The notes: generated by a model not told the origin, from the letters alone. DNA of 64,000 nt from Eonycteris spelaea (GCA_003508835.1 PUFA01000021.1:6178501-6242500); one strand, 5' to 3'; shown: positions 16,160 to 28,845, counted from the stretch's first letter. Program-made: numbers and translations.

Positions 16160-16378
16160 GCGTACTTAATATGCATTTGATATTCTTCTAAGCGCTTCAC
16201 CAGTATTGACTCAATTAGCACAAAAACTCTCTGCTGCACTTCTACTATTATCCTCATTTTCTAGATGATGAAAATGGGGTGCGGACAACCAGCCTCCATA
16301 AGGTACCAAGGGAAAAGCTACTGTTTGAAGCCACACAGCCTACGCTTCTCGATAAGTATCCTATCCTGCTAATCTGTA
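16160..16378 (-). repeat. MIR SINE, nearly full length
   Basis: Reverse-complement MIR in order: 'ctaagcgcttcaccagtatt', 'ctattatcctcattttctag', 'atgatgaaaatggggtgcgg', then 'gaagccacacagcctacgct'. Confidence 0.8.
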
Positions 16379-18245
16379 GAATCTCTCAATAATAATACCA
16401 ATCTAGAAAACAGCTCATTAAAAATAATTCACTGACCACAGTGTGTGCCATGTCTAGTAGGAGACACTGAATGCTGGTTCAAAAATAAGTAGGATACAGT
16501 CCCCTCTCACTAGAAGGAGCTCCAGAGGGAAATAATGAATATGGAGATGGGATCTAAAGTGTGGGTCTTTGCTGTCAGGTGACGTGTCTTCAGAGGGCTT
16601 GTTATGTTGGTGTCCCAGTGCCGAGCACGATGACCAGCATCTTTTCTAGAAGCTCAGGCTCCATTTGGTAAACCTTACTGACCAGCCCCCAGGGCACCGG
16701 TCATCAGCTGTCTACCCCACAGCAGTGAGGGGTCCCCTTGCCCTCACCAGTTCCAGATCACCTCCCCAGAGCAGCTACCTGTGTTATATCCAAAACCATT
16801 CATTCCAGTTTAACCTGTAATTATATTATTTAATTAAATATATATGAACCAGTGATATAGAACTGCATGAAGAATTAGAGTTTGTATTTCTTTATGAATG
16901 CTTTGGGGAAACTCCTTAAGATAACCCACTTTAAAAAGCTGTGGAATTAATTACGGATGACTTTAAAAGGCTAGGGCAATAAAGGAAGATTCTGCCTTCT
17001 AAATGCTTCACAAGGATCTTAGATTCCTCACTCATTTTAAAGAAACGGCAGCTAGGAATCATAAGGGATGCAACGGAAGGAGACCGAGGGGAAGAAAAGG
17101 GGCTGCAAGAATGTGGATTTGTTCCTCTTACGGCAGATCCATATTTTAAAAAGTGATCTAGGTCCTGGAAGGTTAGTGAACACAGATACAATTAAGTTAA
17201 AGTCAAATGAAAATATCTTTTACGTATTTTTAATGACTTCTTAAGTTTAAATGACTTCTTTTCACTGACTGGTCCCAATCTCTATGTTAAAAGAATTTTG
17301 TTTTGCTTTTGTTTTTTATTGTTCATTTTACTGGCCAGTGTCTCAATACGTAAATATCGAATGAATGAATGACTAGTAAGCAAATGTTAATGTTTAACCT
17401 TGTCTGTCAGTTATGTGATTATTTGGTCAGTCTTTCCATTGCATGAGCATTTGTTTTGCCTGGAATCATTTACTTACCAGATCAGTCACTTATGAACTTA
17501 AGAGACGAGTGTCTACTGGGACTTGCTGATGTCAATAATTCCACCAACGAGAATGATGCCAGGCTTTGAAAGAACCTTTTGTTTCACTTGGATTCTGCTT
17601 CTCTTCCCCTGTGACTCCGTGTCGGTACACGGCACCCACATGGGGCGATACCGTCTGATAGACGGCTCTTATGAGCAGCAGTAATTACTCTGAGAACAAT
17701 GCTAAATTTAAAGTGTTCAAGTGACTGAATTTCAATTTAGAATAACAAATCTACGCGTCATATTATTGGAAAATCATTACCTAATTTCTGTATACCACGC
17801 ATATAATTTGCACAATTGAGAAAAAAATATCTCTCAGTTAACTGGTTTTGTTTTTTTTTTTTTTTCAATCTCTGAACTTGGAACGCAAGATGAAAGTTCC
17901 ATTCATATATTGAACAAATTAAACAAATAATAGGGTGAAGAACATTAACCACAAATTAACTTGTAGATTTTATTTTCAAGATCATAATTTAGTCACTGTA
18001 TCAGATGCCTAGAAGAAGATGAATGATAAAGTAATAAATTTTAATTTTATATATTAAAATTTGTATAATACCACAAAGATACATCATTAAATTTAAGTTA
18101 TTAGAGCTACTCTCCTTTGACTACTGAAAATCTCATCCATTTACACATCTTGCCATTTACACATCCACAGGATCTAAACCGAAAGTCTCCAAAATTCATG
18201 ATTTCATACCCTCCCACTTCCAAAAATAGTAGCTTGTATTGGTCA
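16379..18245. other. Unassigned intronic sequence with one L2-like tail
   Basis: At 17325-17373 there is an L2-like terminus (ccagtgtctcaatacgtaaa, then atgaatgaatgac), plus strand. A T15 run lies at 17851-17865. The rest is unassigned. Confidence 0.5.
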
Positions 18246-19855
18246 TCAAGAAAACTTCCAAGATACAAAGAAATGGAAATATAGTCTGTGTTCTTGGATT
18301 GGAAGAATCAACATAGTAAAAATGACCTTATTATCTAAAGCATTATACAGATTTAATGCAATCCCCATCAAAACCCCACTGTCGTTTTTTAAAGAAATAG
18401 AACAAAAAATCATCAGATTTGTATGGAAGCATAAAAGACTCCAAATTGCCAAAGCCATCCTGAGAAAAAAGAACGAGACTAGAGGCATCACTCTGTCTGA
18501 CTTCAAATTATACTACAAAGTGACAGTAATCAAAACGGCACGGTATTGGCAGAAAAACAGCCACACGGACCATGGAACAGAATCGAGAGTCCAAAAGTAA
18601 ACTCATTTATATGGGCAAATAATTTTCAACAAAAAAAAGCCAAAACATACAGTGGAAAAGGAAAGCCTCTTCAATAAATGGTGCTGGGAAAACTGGAAGG
18701 CCACCTGCAAAAGAATGAACTAGACTGCTGTCTATCACCACACGCCAAAATTAACTCAAAACGGATTAAGGACCTGAATATGAGACCTGAAACAATAAAA
18801 TGCATAGAAGAAAACATAGGAACTAAACTCAAGGACCTTGGACTTAAAGAGGATTTTATGAATTTGACCTCAAAGGCAAGGGAAGTAAAAGCTAAAATAA
18901 ATGAATGGGACTCATGAACTAAAAAGCTTTGCTCAGCAAAAGAAACTGTCAACAAGGTAAAGAGACAACCATCCGAATGGGAAAAATATTTGCAAGCAAC
19001 ACCTCTGATAAGGGCCTAATATCCAAAATATACAAAGAACTCATATGACTCAATAACAAAAAACAAATGATCCAATCAAAAATGGGCAGAGGACCTGAAC
19101 AGACACTTCTCCCTAGAGGCATACAAATGGCCAACAAATATTGAAAAGATGCTCAACATCGCTAGCTATTAGGGAAATGCAAATCAAAACCACAATGAGA
19201 TACCATCTCACACCTGTTAGAATAGCTATAATCAACAGGACAAGTAATAACAAATTGGAGAGGATGCAGAGAAAAAGGAACCCTCATACACACTGGTGGG
19301 ACTGAATTGGTACAGCCACTATGGAAAACAGTATGGAGGTTCCTCAAAAAACTAAGAATTGATCTATCATATGATCCAGCAATCCCTCTACTAAGCATTT
19401 ACCTCAAAGACCTGAAAACTCATATCCAAAAAGATATGTGCACACCGATGTTATAGCAGCATTATCACAGTAGCCAGGACATGAAAGCAACTGAAGTGTC
19501 CTACGACAGGTGAGTAGCTAAAGTACCACTGTATATGCTACACATATACAATGGAATATAACTCATCCATAAGAAGAGATGAAATACTTCCATTTGCAAC
19601 GACATGGACGGACCTCGAGATAATCACGCTAAGCAAAATAAGCCAGACAGAAAAAGTTGAAAATCACATGATATCACTTATATGTGGGATATAAACCTAA
19701 AAGCAACAAATGAACGGGACAAACAGAGACTCGTGGACATGTACTATAGACTAGTGGTTACCAGAGGCTAGGGGAAGGGGGGAAGTAGTCGAGGAAAAAA
19801 ATTTTTAATCATTTCTTCAATTAAATAAATAAATAAGAAAAAAGAAAACTTCTGA
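18246..19855 (+). mobile_element. LINE-1, 5'-truncated: ORF2 C-terminus and 3' UTR
   Basis: A clear plus-strand L1 end of about 1.6 kb. The fragment at 18322-18600 carries the ORF2-type motif [11 protein letters not shown] and a following region ([18 protein letters not shown]) typical of the ORF2 C-terminal part. The frame then breaks and resumes at 18678-18917 ([19 protein letters not shown]). After that come the usual tail phrases (gacatggacggacctcgaga; gtggttaccagaggctaggg) and an A-rich end with taaataaataaataag. The reverse transcriptase and endonuclease domains are missing and frameshifts are present, so it is dead. It runs opposite to CTNND2 transcription. Confidence 0.95.
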
Positions 19856-20254
19856 TTTAAAATTTCATTACATTAATTAAATTGTGGGATTTGGCCACAG
19901 TGGTTAACGTAATCGGAAGTTGGGAAAACTAAATTCTACCATGCTTAGAGAAATGTGAGAACTGAAAAAATCAAAAGATTGAATCGTGTGCAGAAAAAGA
20001 ACTATTGGTTTCATTAGTAAGAAGGAAAACATATATGCATGATTTCTAATATGCTTAAGTTTTTAGTTATGTGCAAGATCAACTAAACCTTTCAATACAA
20101 AAAATACAATTGTTGGTACAACTGGGTGAAATCTCAATCTCACCCCATCCAGCCCAGAGTCCCCTATAATAATGACACCCATTCTTCTGTTTCTTCTTGG
20201 CACAGAGCAAAATGACAGACGCACAGGAGCAGCCCTTGAGGAGAGCAAAGAGCC
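19856..20254. other. Unassigned intronic sequence
   Basis: Nothing recognised between the L1 tail and the next MIR. Confidence 0.5.
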
Positions 20255-20385
20255 TCTGCAAATCCATTTTATAAATGGGAGGGTAACGAGGCATAAAGGA
20301 ATTAAGTAATATTTTCAAGGTCATACCGTGCATCTTTAATAGAGCAGAGAATAAAACCATAAGTTTTGGCTGTTAGGTACATACT
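20255..20385 (-). repeat. MIR SINE fragment
   Basis: Reverse-complement MIR core: 'ccattttataaatgggaggg', 'aggcataaaggaattaagta', then 'ttcaaggtcataccgtg'. Confidence 0.7.
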
Positions 20386-21222
20386 GGAATGTCTAGAGCA
20401 AGCTTGCAAACTTGCAAAATGAACCAAAAGGAAGAACCTGGCACTGGGCAGCCCTCTTGTATATAATATGAAACACTTGCTTATCCAAGACATGAAATGA
20501 TCCAAAAAAGAATTATTTAAAAAGTAAATGAAAGATGAAATAAAGGTACATTACAATTTCCAAATGAGAGCTTGCTTTAAGATCAGTGACAGTACTCAAA
20601 CATATTTCTCCCAGCTTTTTTTTTTTCATGAACTTTGCAAAGACCTTGTGAATTTAATCTAGGGCATCTTGAATTACGAGTTTAGGTATCTTGGAATGGC
20701 CAGGAGCAACTCTGTACAGGAAATACATCTTCTGCAGGGGCTCGTCGACCCCAAACACTGACCTGTGTCCTCTTCTCCTGCTTCTCTGTGGGTTTTAACG
20801 TGAAAATACATATTTGACTTTGGAAAAAGAAAGAGAACTCATCAATTGCATTCTGCCTGAACAACTGGTATCAATCTAAGCTACAGAAACCCTTGCTACC
20901 TGCGGTTAGTAAAGACTTGTAAAAGGCAATAGAAATGGGAGAAGCACGATGTTACTAAGAGCTATCACATTCTCCTCAGGTACCCAAACCACCCCAATCC
21001 TGCAAAAACAAGTAAACCAGTTAAAAATTCATGAGACCATTTCATTGCACGATGATCACCTGTCCTGTACTAGACATTTGACTTATTAGTGTCCCACCTG
21101 CTGATAGTTCAATTAACTAGGGCAACTCCGTAGAAGAGTCACCGACTTGGCTTTACTTGTCTGTCAAACTTGGCCAACTGGCATGACATAGTTTCTTGGG
21201 CTCACGATCTGGACTTCCCATC
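20386..21222. other. Unassigned intronic sequence
   Basis: Short homopolymer tracts only. No repeat family or gene recognised. Confidence 0.5.
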
Positions 21223-21730
21223 TGTGGCAGGCAGACTGAGGGCCCCCAAGATGTCCATGGTCCACTTCTGGAAGCTTGTGAGTGTGTTATGTTACATGGC
21301 AAAGGGGACTTGGTGCAGAAGGAAGTGAGGTCGCTAATTAGCTGCCCTCAACTGAGAAGCTTACCCTGCATTATTTGGGTGGGCTCAGTGTAATCACAAG
21401 GCTCCTAATGAGCGGGAGAGGAAGGCAAGAGGGTCAGGGTCAGAGAGGGAGATGTAGCAACAGAAGATGAGTGAGGCGATTGCTGGCTTTGAGGATGGGG
21501 TCATCCAGAAGCCACACAGGTGGCCTCTAGGCACTGCAAAAGGCAAGAAATAGATTTATCTTACGAGCCTCCAGAAGCAATGCAGCTCTATCGACGCCTT
21601 GATTTTACCCCAGTGAGACCTGCTTCAGACTCCTGTCCTCCAGGACTACAAAACAATACATTGGTGTTGTTTTAAGTCATTAAGTGTGTGGTAATTCATT
21701 AGAGCACTGATAGGAAATGAAAACGCCACA
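21223..21730 (+). mobile_element. MaLR-type solo LTR (MLT1-like), near full length
   Basis: It begins tgtggcaggcagactgaggg, followed by the usual 'gttacatggcaaaggggact', 'tttgggtgggctcagtgtaa', 'gattgctggctttgaggatg' and 'tgttgttttaagtcattaag' blocks in order over about 500 bases. This is the layout of MLT1 LTRs (ERVL-MaLR). No internal viral genes are attached, so it is a solitary LTR. Confidence 0.88.
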
Positions 21731-22084
21731 CGCTCTTGGCCAATTGCAGGCTTGTCTCTAATCAAATGGGCTCTCCTGGGCTCGGAACTTCAAGGAAACT
21801 AACACAAGGAATTTGATCCTGCCAATGGAGACACCCATCGTCTCTCTCTACTAGTCCCTGCAGCTTATATCCTGGATTTCTCCTGGTTCCTGCCCTGCTT
21901 AAACTCTGGCTTTGGACTTTTCTTTCCCTTCATGAGCATCACATATTGTTCCCATAACTACCTTTTCCCCTTAAGCGAATCAGTGGTTCTTTGACTCGTG
22001 ACCAATGACTGTAACTGATACAGTTCACTCAGACAGCTACTTAATCTGGTTGTAGCAATGCCACTGGTTCCTTGTGCTATTAAA
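21731..22084. other. Unassigned sequence between LTR and L2
   Basis: Moderate GC, with no family recognised. Confidence 0.45.
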
Positions 22085-23165
22085 ATTCATTTTCCAAGAG
22101 CCAGACACTGTGCTAGGAACTGACAGTCAAGAAGTTAACAAGAAAAGTAGTTTCTATCACAAGGAGTTTATAATCTAGTACGCAGTATTGCAGATCCAAT
22201 TCACAGGAATAAAATTTATACTCATACCAAGAAAAATATGTCTAGATAAAAAGCAAGGGACATCATCTAACTGGAAGAAACTCAGATCGCAAATCTGTCA
22301 AGATTCTGTTGGCCATGGGGTACTGCAAATAGTTTAAGATTTATCCCCAAGTAGTCACTGAATCTCTCTTATGTTGGCCATTTCTTCCTTCCTTCTTTCC
22401 TATTTTCTTTCCTTCCTTCCTTCAATTTACTCACATAACAGGTGTTTTTTGCACTGAGCATGGGGAACACCAGGCAGAGGAGTAAAGTCAAAGTATCTTG
22501 GATTTCTGTGGCCTTGGGCCAGGGGGTGATGGAGACAAGTGGGACAGATGAATAAAGAGACAGTCACTACAGTGAGACAAATGTTCTGACAGGGCCAGGC
22601 CGGGACAACAAGGTCAAGGTCAGGAGCACTCCTGGGGAACATGATGTGAAGGTGAGCCCTGTAGGACAGGTAGAAGTCAGTCGGCTGGAGGGAGTTCCAG
22701 CATGGGAGTAGGTGCGCTGGTCTGAGGCAGTAAAACACACAGCAGGGGTGCCAAATGGATCACAAAAGTGGAGCAAAGACCTGAAGAAGAGCATCTTAGA
22801 AGATGTGACTGGAAAGAAAGAAAGGTCCAGGCCAGAGAGGGTCTGGTGTCTACACCTTTGAACCTGCACCCATTAGATATCCTGAAGAACCTGGCAATGA
22901 AGTAAAAGGTTTCATACACGGGTAGTGACCTTTGAGATCAAATTTTAATATTTTGAAATTTTCGTTCTAAATTATTTTTTAAAAGGTGTAGCCCAGTTAG
23001 AAGGCCCTTGTGGTCACCCAGTTGTGCAAAGGCCTCAAATGGGGAGGTGGAGAGAAAGAGAAAGACGAGATGCCAGGAATCGACATGGAGAAGCGAATTT
23101 GATAAACTTGAGATTGTTAAAGTGACTCGAAACTACTCAGGGTCAGATCGTGACTTAAATAATTC
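22085..23165 (-). repeat. L2 LINE 3' portion, antisense, interrupted by a TTCC microsatellite
   Basis: The order of blocks is that of reverse-complement L2: 'ccagacactgtgctaggaac', 'aaggagtttataatctagta', 'agtgagacaaatgttctgac', 'gtgagccctgtaggacaggt', 'gagggagttccagcatggga', then 'gatgccaggaatcgacatgg'. A pyrimidine microsatellite (ttccttcc type, 22384-22422) sits inside. Minus-strand open frames at 22427-22919 overlap this LINE and are probably remnants or chance. Confidence 0.75.
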
Positions 23166-23398
23166 ACTAATAATTAGTTATTAAAATATTTATTAAGTAT
23201 TTCAATTTAAAGCAATTATGGAAATAGTATAACGTTATCTGTTCATTGCATCAGGCTAGATCCATTATCATTACGGATTTCGAATGAAAATTCAAATTCT
23301 CAATAACTGTAGTTGCCATAGAAATAGAAAACCGAGATTGGATGTTCTAAAAAGCGTATCATGAAGCCAGCACTCTAAAATTTACTTTTGGGAAAGTA

Positions 23399-23829
23399 AA
23401 AAAAAGCGAGGAGAGGAGAAGAGAGAGAATTTTTGCATTTTAACTATTTCACTCCTGGCATGATTATTCAAGATATACATGATTTTATTTTTCCATTTAA
23501 TTTACAATGAATAATGAAATCACATTCCAGTAATAAATTCTTTACATAAACTTGTGTATTCGGCATGTCGCTGGCTGGCTGAGTGAACGCACATCCCACA
23601 GGGAGAATGAATAAAAAGGGCCGCCCAGGGATAATGCGAGTTATGATGGCATTAGTGTTGGTGGCTCAGCGCCATTTGAAGTTCAGAATGGGTAGCCTGA
23701 GAGGACACTTAATTGTCCCTCAGTTCAGGTCAAGGTGTGGTTGGGAGCCCCATACAAGTCCTAGGGAGAAGCTGTTTAGTTGTGAACTGATGTACTATAA
23801 ATTCTCTCTCTTCTCCTCTCCTCGCTTTT
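23399..23829. repeat. ~430-bp segment bounded by a perfect 31-bp inverted repeat
   Basis: The left arm at 23402-23432 (aaaagcgaggagaggagaag, then agagagaattt) is the exact reverse complement of the right arm at 23799-23829. The 366 bases between are not self-complementary and carry no recognisable ORF. The segment is flanked by the direct repeat aaagta at 23393-23398 and 23830-23835, as a target-site duplication would be. I know no family with these ends. The arms are purine-rich, so a foldback created by local DNA synthesis is an alternative to a MITE. Confidence 0.6.
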
Positions 23830-23835
23830 AAAGTA

Positions 23836-24020
23836 CAGTCATATAAAATCCCAAAGCTACCCTGTATTTTAGGGAAACGTCTGTGAGACAGAAATATTCA
23901 CAGTAATACGACCCAGAGGTGAGGACACCCAAGAAACTGGACAGTCTCTGTAACACGCACCTGTGGCCAGGATGTGGTGTTTCGCCATGAGCCTGACGCA
24001 GTCCCAGGGCTGCCCTGCTT
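23836..24020. other. Unassigned intronic sequence
   Basis: Nothing recognised. Confidence 0.4.
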
Positions 24021-24116
24021 CAGTTCTGGGGGTACACAGCTCTGGGGCACACAGCTTTGGGGATACTCAGCTCTGGGGGTACATACCTCTGGGGGCACAC
24101 AGCTCTGGGGTCACCA
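24021..24116 (+). repeat. Minisatellite-like array, about six 15-17 bp units
   Basis: Variants of 'gctctgggggtacaca' repeat head to tail with scattered substitutions (gctctggggcacaca, gctttggggatactca, gctctgggggtacata, cctctgggggcacaca). Repetitive peptides in the overlapping open frames are a by-product. Confidence 0.88.
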
Positions 24117-24385
24117 TCCACAGCATACCTGGCTCCACATTATGCAATGTGGCAGGTACACCAGCAGCACGGCGACCACCCAGCAGCTGAATGGGATTAG
24201 CTTTGTAACTGGATCGTAAGCACACCTGAGGAGCACAGGTGTGGGCAAATAACATCCCCTAGAGTTGTGCAGTGTGCAACCTGAACCACAGCACACGCAG
24301 CCCCAACCACCGCTGCTCAATACAGCTTCGACGGGCAGGGAAGCGGCTGCCTACACAGTGTCTGTTAACTGCCGCACGACTGCAG

Positions 24386-24425
24386 GCGTGAGTGTGTGTG
24401 AGTGAGTGTGCGTGTGCATGCGCAC
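24386..24425 (+). repeat. Imperfect TG-rich tract
   Basis: Alternating gtgagtgtgtgtgagtgag then tgtgcgtgtgcatgcgcac, mostly purine-pyrimidine alternation. Confidence 0.75.
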
Positions 24426-25822
24426 GCTGCGTCTACAGCTCTTCCTGTCCGTTCACATACACCCACCGGTTTTCTCCAACCCCACTTCCAGAACTTCGGA
24501 GCGCATGCCTGAGCACCTCTGTCCCTAAGACACAAGACCACTGGCACGTGCCACACTCAGGAGATGACCTGGGAGTGAGCCCGAAACGCGAACAGCATCC
24601 CCTCCGCTGAGCCAGTCAGACGGATGCCCGTTTTTTTTATCTGGCTGACTTTTGGTAAACTCCGGCAAAACGGTTTTAGCCTCTCTTTAAGTGTACTGAA
24701 AATATGTACCCAGGAAGACTGCCACAGACACCACTTCCCTGAGCCTGGGCTCCGTCCCCACTGACCGAGGATGGGCGGCCACTTCTGAAGGAGTGACGGC
24801 AGTGCGACGTAGCCTTGTCACTTGGCAGACACCTGAGAAGCAGCACTGGGAGATCTGTTGACAGTTTCTGTTGCTGTTTCCCCTGGCTCCTTCACTGCAT
24901 TCTCTGGATGATATTTATCAAATGAAGTAAAACAGACAAACAAAAAAGCGATTTGACATACAGATATTATGCATAACTCACAGTTTTACTGGTCAATTAA
25001 GAAAATATTTCAATAATGTTTCACTAAATTCTTAATATATAAAGATTCAAGGTTGAAATACAGACTCCTTCATTTCTATTAATAATCCAAAATGGGGGTT
25101 GACATGCCTTGTCATACCAATTTTTTGTTTCTTATTATAAGATGAAGCATGAAGAAACTCTTGCATGAAGTTTCACAAAACTGAATGACCCAAGTTTTCT
25201 GTGGACCCTCAGTTAGTCCATCATCCTCCCAATAACCACCATACCATATCATGGACGTAGTACACTGAATCGTGGGCAGAGAAGTCCACCCGGAACCCAG
25301 AGAGCCTCCTTCTCAGTCAAGATGTCAGTCCAGAGCCAAGGCTTCTAGGACCCTGAGCATCTCTGAAGTTCACATAAGCAGGGAGTGACGAAGCCAGACC
25401 CAGAATCATGCTGCCACACTGGGCACTTATTGTCCTTAATAACACACCAACCAGCCTCTAGCAAACACATCCTATCTCAAGCTGACTGAGAAATACGATC
25501 TGCAGTCATTTCTGGGGACAAACCAGTGCCAGAGATATATGACTGAGATGCTCTTGAGAGAAACAGACTGTTCCTAAAACTCTTCAGTCCCAGGTCCTCA
25601 GGATCCTGCATCCTTTCTCTGCCTTTAGGACATTTGGAGTATTCAGTGATGGAATGTTGCATGAAGTTACTCGCCCAGATTTATTTTTCTGTGGAAAGCG
25701 TCCACTTGGCTAACATAATAAAGTCGACATCTCCTAAAGGAGGAAGGACAGCATTTTGTTATTATTCTTCGGCTTCCATACATTATATAACAGGTGCCTT
25801 TCCCTCTGAACCAGATCGGTAG
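24426..25822. other. Unassigned intronic sequence
   Basis: GC is higher up to about 24900 and AT-rich after that. No family or exon recognised. Confidence 0.45.
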
Positions 25823-25930
25823 GTCTAAAACTTCAATATGCAGCAAAATCTCCTGGGGACCTTGGTGTAGAGTTCTAGGTAGCTCACCAGGAAGTCTGAT
25901 TTATTATAAGTTTTGGAACTACTTCGGGGG
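25823..25930 (+). mobile_element. MER5A-like hAT-Charlie MITE fragment
   Basis: 'aaaacttcaatatgcagcaa' followed by 'aatctcctggggaccttg' parallels the MER5A opening (caaactttagtgtgcatcag, then aatcacctggggagcttg). The right end 'ttttggaactactt' fits the inverted terminus. Confidence 0.5.
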
Positions 25931-27496
25931 ATCCATGCTTGGGTCACTTCAGGGATCACCTGCCCTGTACCCGCTTTGAAAAAAACAGACTGCAGTGAGG
26001 TTATTTCTGTGGTGACTTCCTAGGGCAGTGACAGGGCCTCCAGGGGGTCTCTCTAAGGCAGACACCACCCAATCCCAAACATAATGAACAGACAATAACT
26101 CGATCACACTTATAATGATCGCACTTATATTTATGATGAACTAACGACATATCAATACAAGATAATTCCTTCATATTTATGGCTGCAAATTAAAACCTTA
26201 AAGTGACTTAGTTTACTGTGGTCTTTGAATAATTCGCACAACATACTTAAAGGTATGTTATTCGTAAATATTAAGATTCCATAAAACATAGCATTCTTCT
26301 AGAGCTTAAAAATGACTATTTTACTAATCATTTTATACAGTATCCATTTACCTATAGCACTTAAGTAGACATTTGATTACCTAGAATCTGAGTTATATTA
26401 ATAAAGGTTTAAAGATCAAATGAGATGATACCTAGAGATTACCGTCCAGTGGACACACATACGTGTAAATTCTCACACGCACAAAATACACACCCCAGGA
26501 CAAGGAGTTCAGTTGAAACCATTACCTTATAAGTGATTGATAATTATATTCTCAAAGTCCGGAAGAAGCGACTTGGCCATTCATAAATCTGTATAATTTT
26601 TCTGCACCGACACTGTTGACGCACAGTGTTCCCCAACCCCACGGACTTTCTCCAGGTAGATGTGTCATTTCCAGTTATGAAATTACATGTTCGATTTGAA
26701 AACATGTCGACAATCTAATTCCGGGTTTAGTAAGTCCCTGTATATTTTTAGGACTACATGCTGCTAGAATTCTGGGAAAAACTGTGAAATTCTAAGTAGC
26801 TAATCCGTTGAGAAGAACAGAATCAGCCCGTGAGAACCAGTTAACTGCGCTGCGAGCTCAGTTGTTAAAAGCAGCCTTCGCTTGTGGGTTCGGAAAAAGT
26901 CCTGAGAGAGGAGAAGCCACAGACACGTGCAGGGGAGGAAGCAAGCAGAAAGATACCAGGGCTCAGGGGACCTCGCCAGCATCGCAAACTTACAGAGACA
27001 CAGAAGCAGCACTAAAACCAGGTCTCCGTGTTTTCAGAAACACAGAACTGGTCCTCACGGACTCTGATAGCCGCCTTCTATTCTAATATTAATCTGAGCC
27101 CTCAATACTGGATTAGTACTACTTAATCAGAATACATAAGGATCTCAAAATACTCCTGAAGATTCGGATCTACTCTGCCAAGTATTATGCAGAACTAAAA
27201 GATGACATCATTATGGTGAATGCAGTTTTAACTTGGTTGAATTGTCCCTAATAGATTCAGGGAGCTACTCAAGCATGCACTGTGATCCACAGCAAACAGG
27301 AGGGAGCCAAGTAGTTTTTACACCAACGCTGCATCCCTCCCCGGGAGCTGCTGGCCATGAGCATCTGACAGAGAAAGCCTGATCTGGGGTTCCCGGATTT
27401 GGGGCCGAGGGGTGTTATCCAATTTTTTTAATGACTGCTAAGATGTAAAGTTTGAGAGTCATGGGTGCCTAAGATTCCTCAAGGTGGACCATAAAA
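25931..27496. other. Unassigned intronic sequence
   Basis: No gene or repeat family recognised. Two diverged 15-bp copies lie near 26102-26132 (atcacacttataatg and atcgcacttatattt). Confidence 0.45.
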
Positions 27497-27640
27497 GCAA
27501 AGAGAAAAAGGGTGAGGGAGAGAGAGGGAGGAAAGGGGAGGGAGGGATGGAGGGGAGAAAGAGAGAGATGCAAGGAAAAGGAGAACGGAGAAGGGGAGCG
27601 GAGGGGAGGAAGAGGAGAGGAGAATAGAGCAAGCGCCCGA
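27497..27640 (+). repeat. GA-rich low-complexity tract
   Basis: About 140 bases of almost pure purine with irregular gag/gagg/gaaag units. On the CTNND2 transcript strand it is a long CT tract. The 70-codon Ser/Pro/Leu-rich frame on the minus strand is an artefact. Confidence 0.92.
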
Positions 27641-28065
27641 AAAGGACCAGGAGGACAACTTATTTCCTGAGATTCAGCCATGTTCCTCTTGGCTTATGGG
27701 AGGCACAACCACATCCTTATAAAACAAAACACAAACCATTCCTTTTCATAAACGTGTGTGTATGAGTTGCATTCTGTTAGAATATTCCCACTATTATATT
27801 CATAAAATCACTCTACGAATATGTATGTGAAACTATATACACACACCTGCATGTGAAATTAAAAGTTTTACAGGATAAAAAGGAAAGGGGTATGAATTTT
27901 TTACCATCCTGGAAACATGTACGTTTTTCATAGGTCCGCCTCTTCAGCATTATATTTAGAATTTGATTTGAACTTTCTTAAATTTTAAGTTTACCCCATT
28001 AATGTGGGATTATAGTAGAAATCAGAAAATACTGATAAGAAACATAATTTTTAAAAAGATATAAC
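27641..28065. other. Unassigned AT-rich sequence
   Basis: Nothing recognised before the L1 fragment. Confidence 0.45.
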
Positions 28066-28845
28066 TGGACCACCTTCTTACACTATATACAAGAATAGAC
28101 TCAAAATGGAATAAAGACATTAATATAAGACCCAAAACCATAAAACTTCTAGAAGCAAACATACACAGTAAAACTCTCTGATATTGCTAATGTCTCAAAA
28201 AAATTCAAAATGGATATTCCTTTTGACCTAGCAATTATACTTCTGGGTATTTATCCAAAGAAAACCAAAACAATATTCGTCAAGACCTATGCACCCCTGG
28301 GTTCATGGCAGCGCTATTCACAATAGCCAAAATATAGAAAACGCCCATCAACAGACGATTGGATAAAGAAGTTATGGTTCATATATACAATGGAATATTA
28401 CTCAGCCATTAAAAAATATGAAATCCTACCATTTGCAATGGCATGGATGGACCTAGAGGTTAGTATGATGGGTGAAATAAGTCAGACAGAGAAAGATAAA
28501 TACCATATGATTTCACTTACAGGTGGAACCTAAGAACCAAAAAGAACAAACTCATCAAAAACAGACTCAGAAATATAGAGGACAGTCTGGTGATGGCCAG
28601 AGGGGAGGGGACTAAGGGGTGAAGGGTTAAAGTACAAATTATATTTGATAGGCGGTCATGGGAATAGGGAGCACAGCATAGGGAATGCAGGTAGCATTAA
28701 TTTAATGGCTCGGTGGAGAGCCAGAGGAGAGAAAGAAAAATTGGGGGGGGGGGGTCATTTTATAAACTATATAAATGTTTAACCAATGTCCTGGATACTT
28801 GAAACTAATAACAAAATAAAATTTAAAAAAGAAAAAAATATGTAG
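28066..28845 (+). mobile_element. LINE-1 3' end with internal deletion
   Basis: It opens with the ORF2-end phrases 'caagaatagactcaaaatgg' and 'ccataaaacttctagaagca', then jumps at about 28190 to 'gacctagcaattatacttct', skipping several hundred bases of the consensus. It goes on through 'ggaatattactcagccatta' and a 3' UTR with 'aagggttaaagtacaaatta' and a G12 run at 28743-28754. The tail is 'caaaataaaatttaaaaaag'. Non-coding remnant. Confidence 0.92.

Noticed and set aside
24021..24219. Repeat-peptide ORFs (GTQLWG type) over the minisatellite
   Set aside because: Explained by the 15-17 bp tandem repeat read in several frames.
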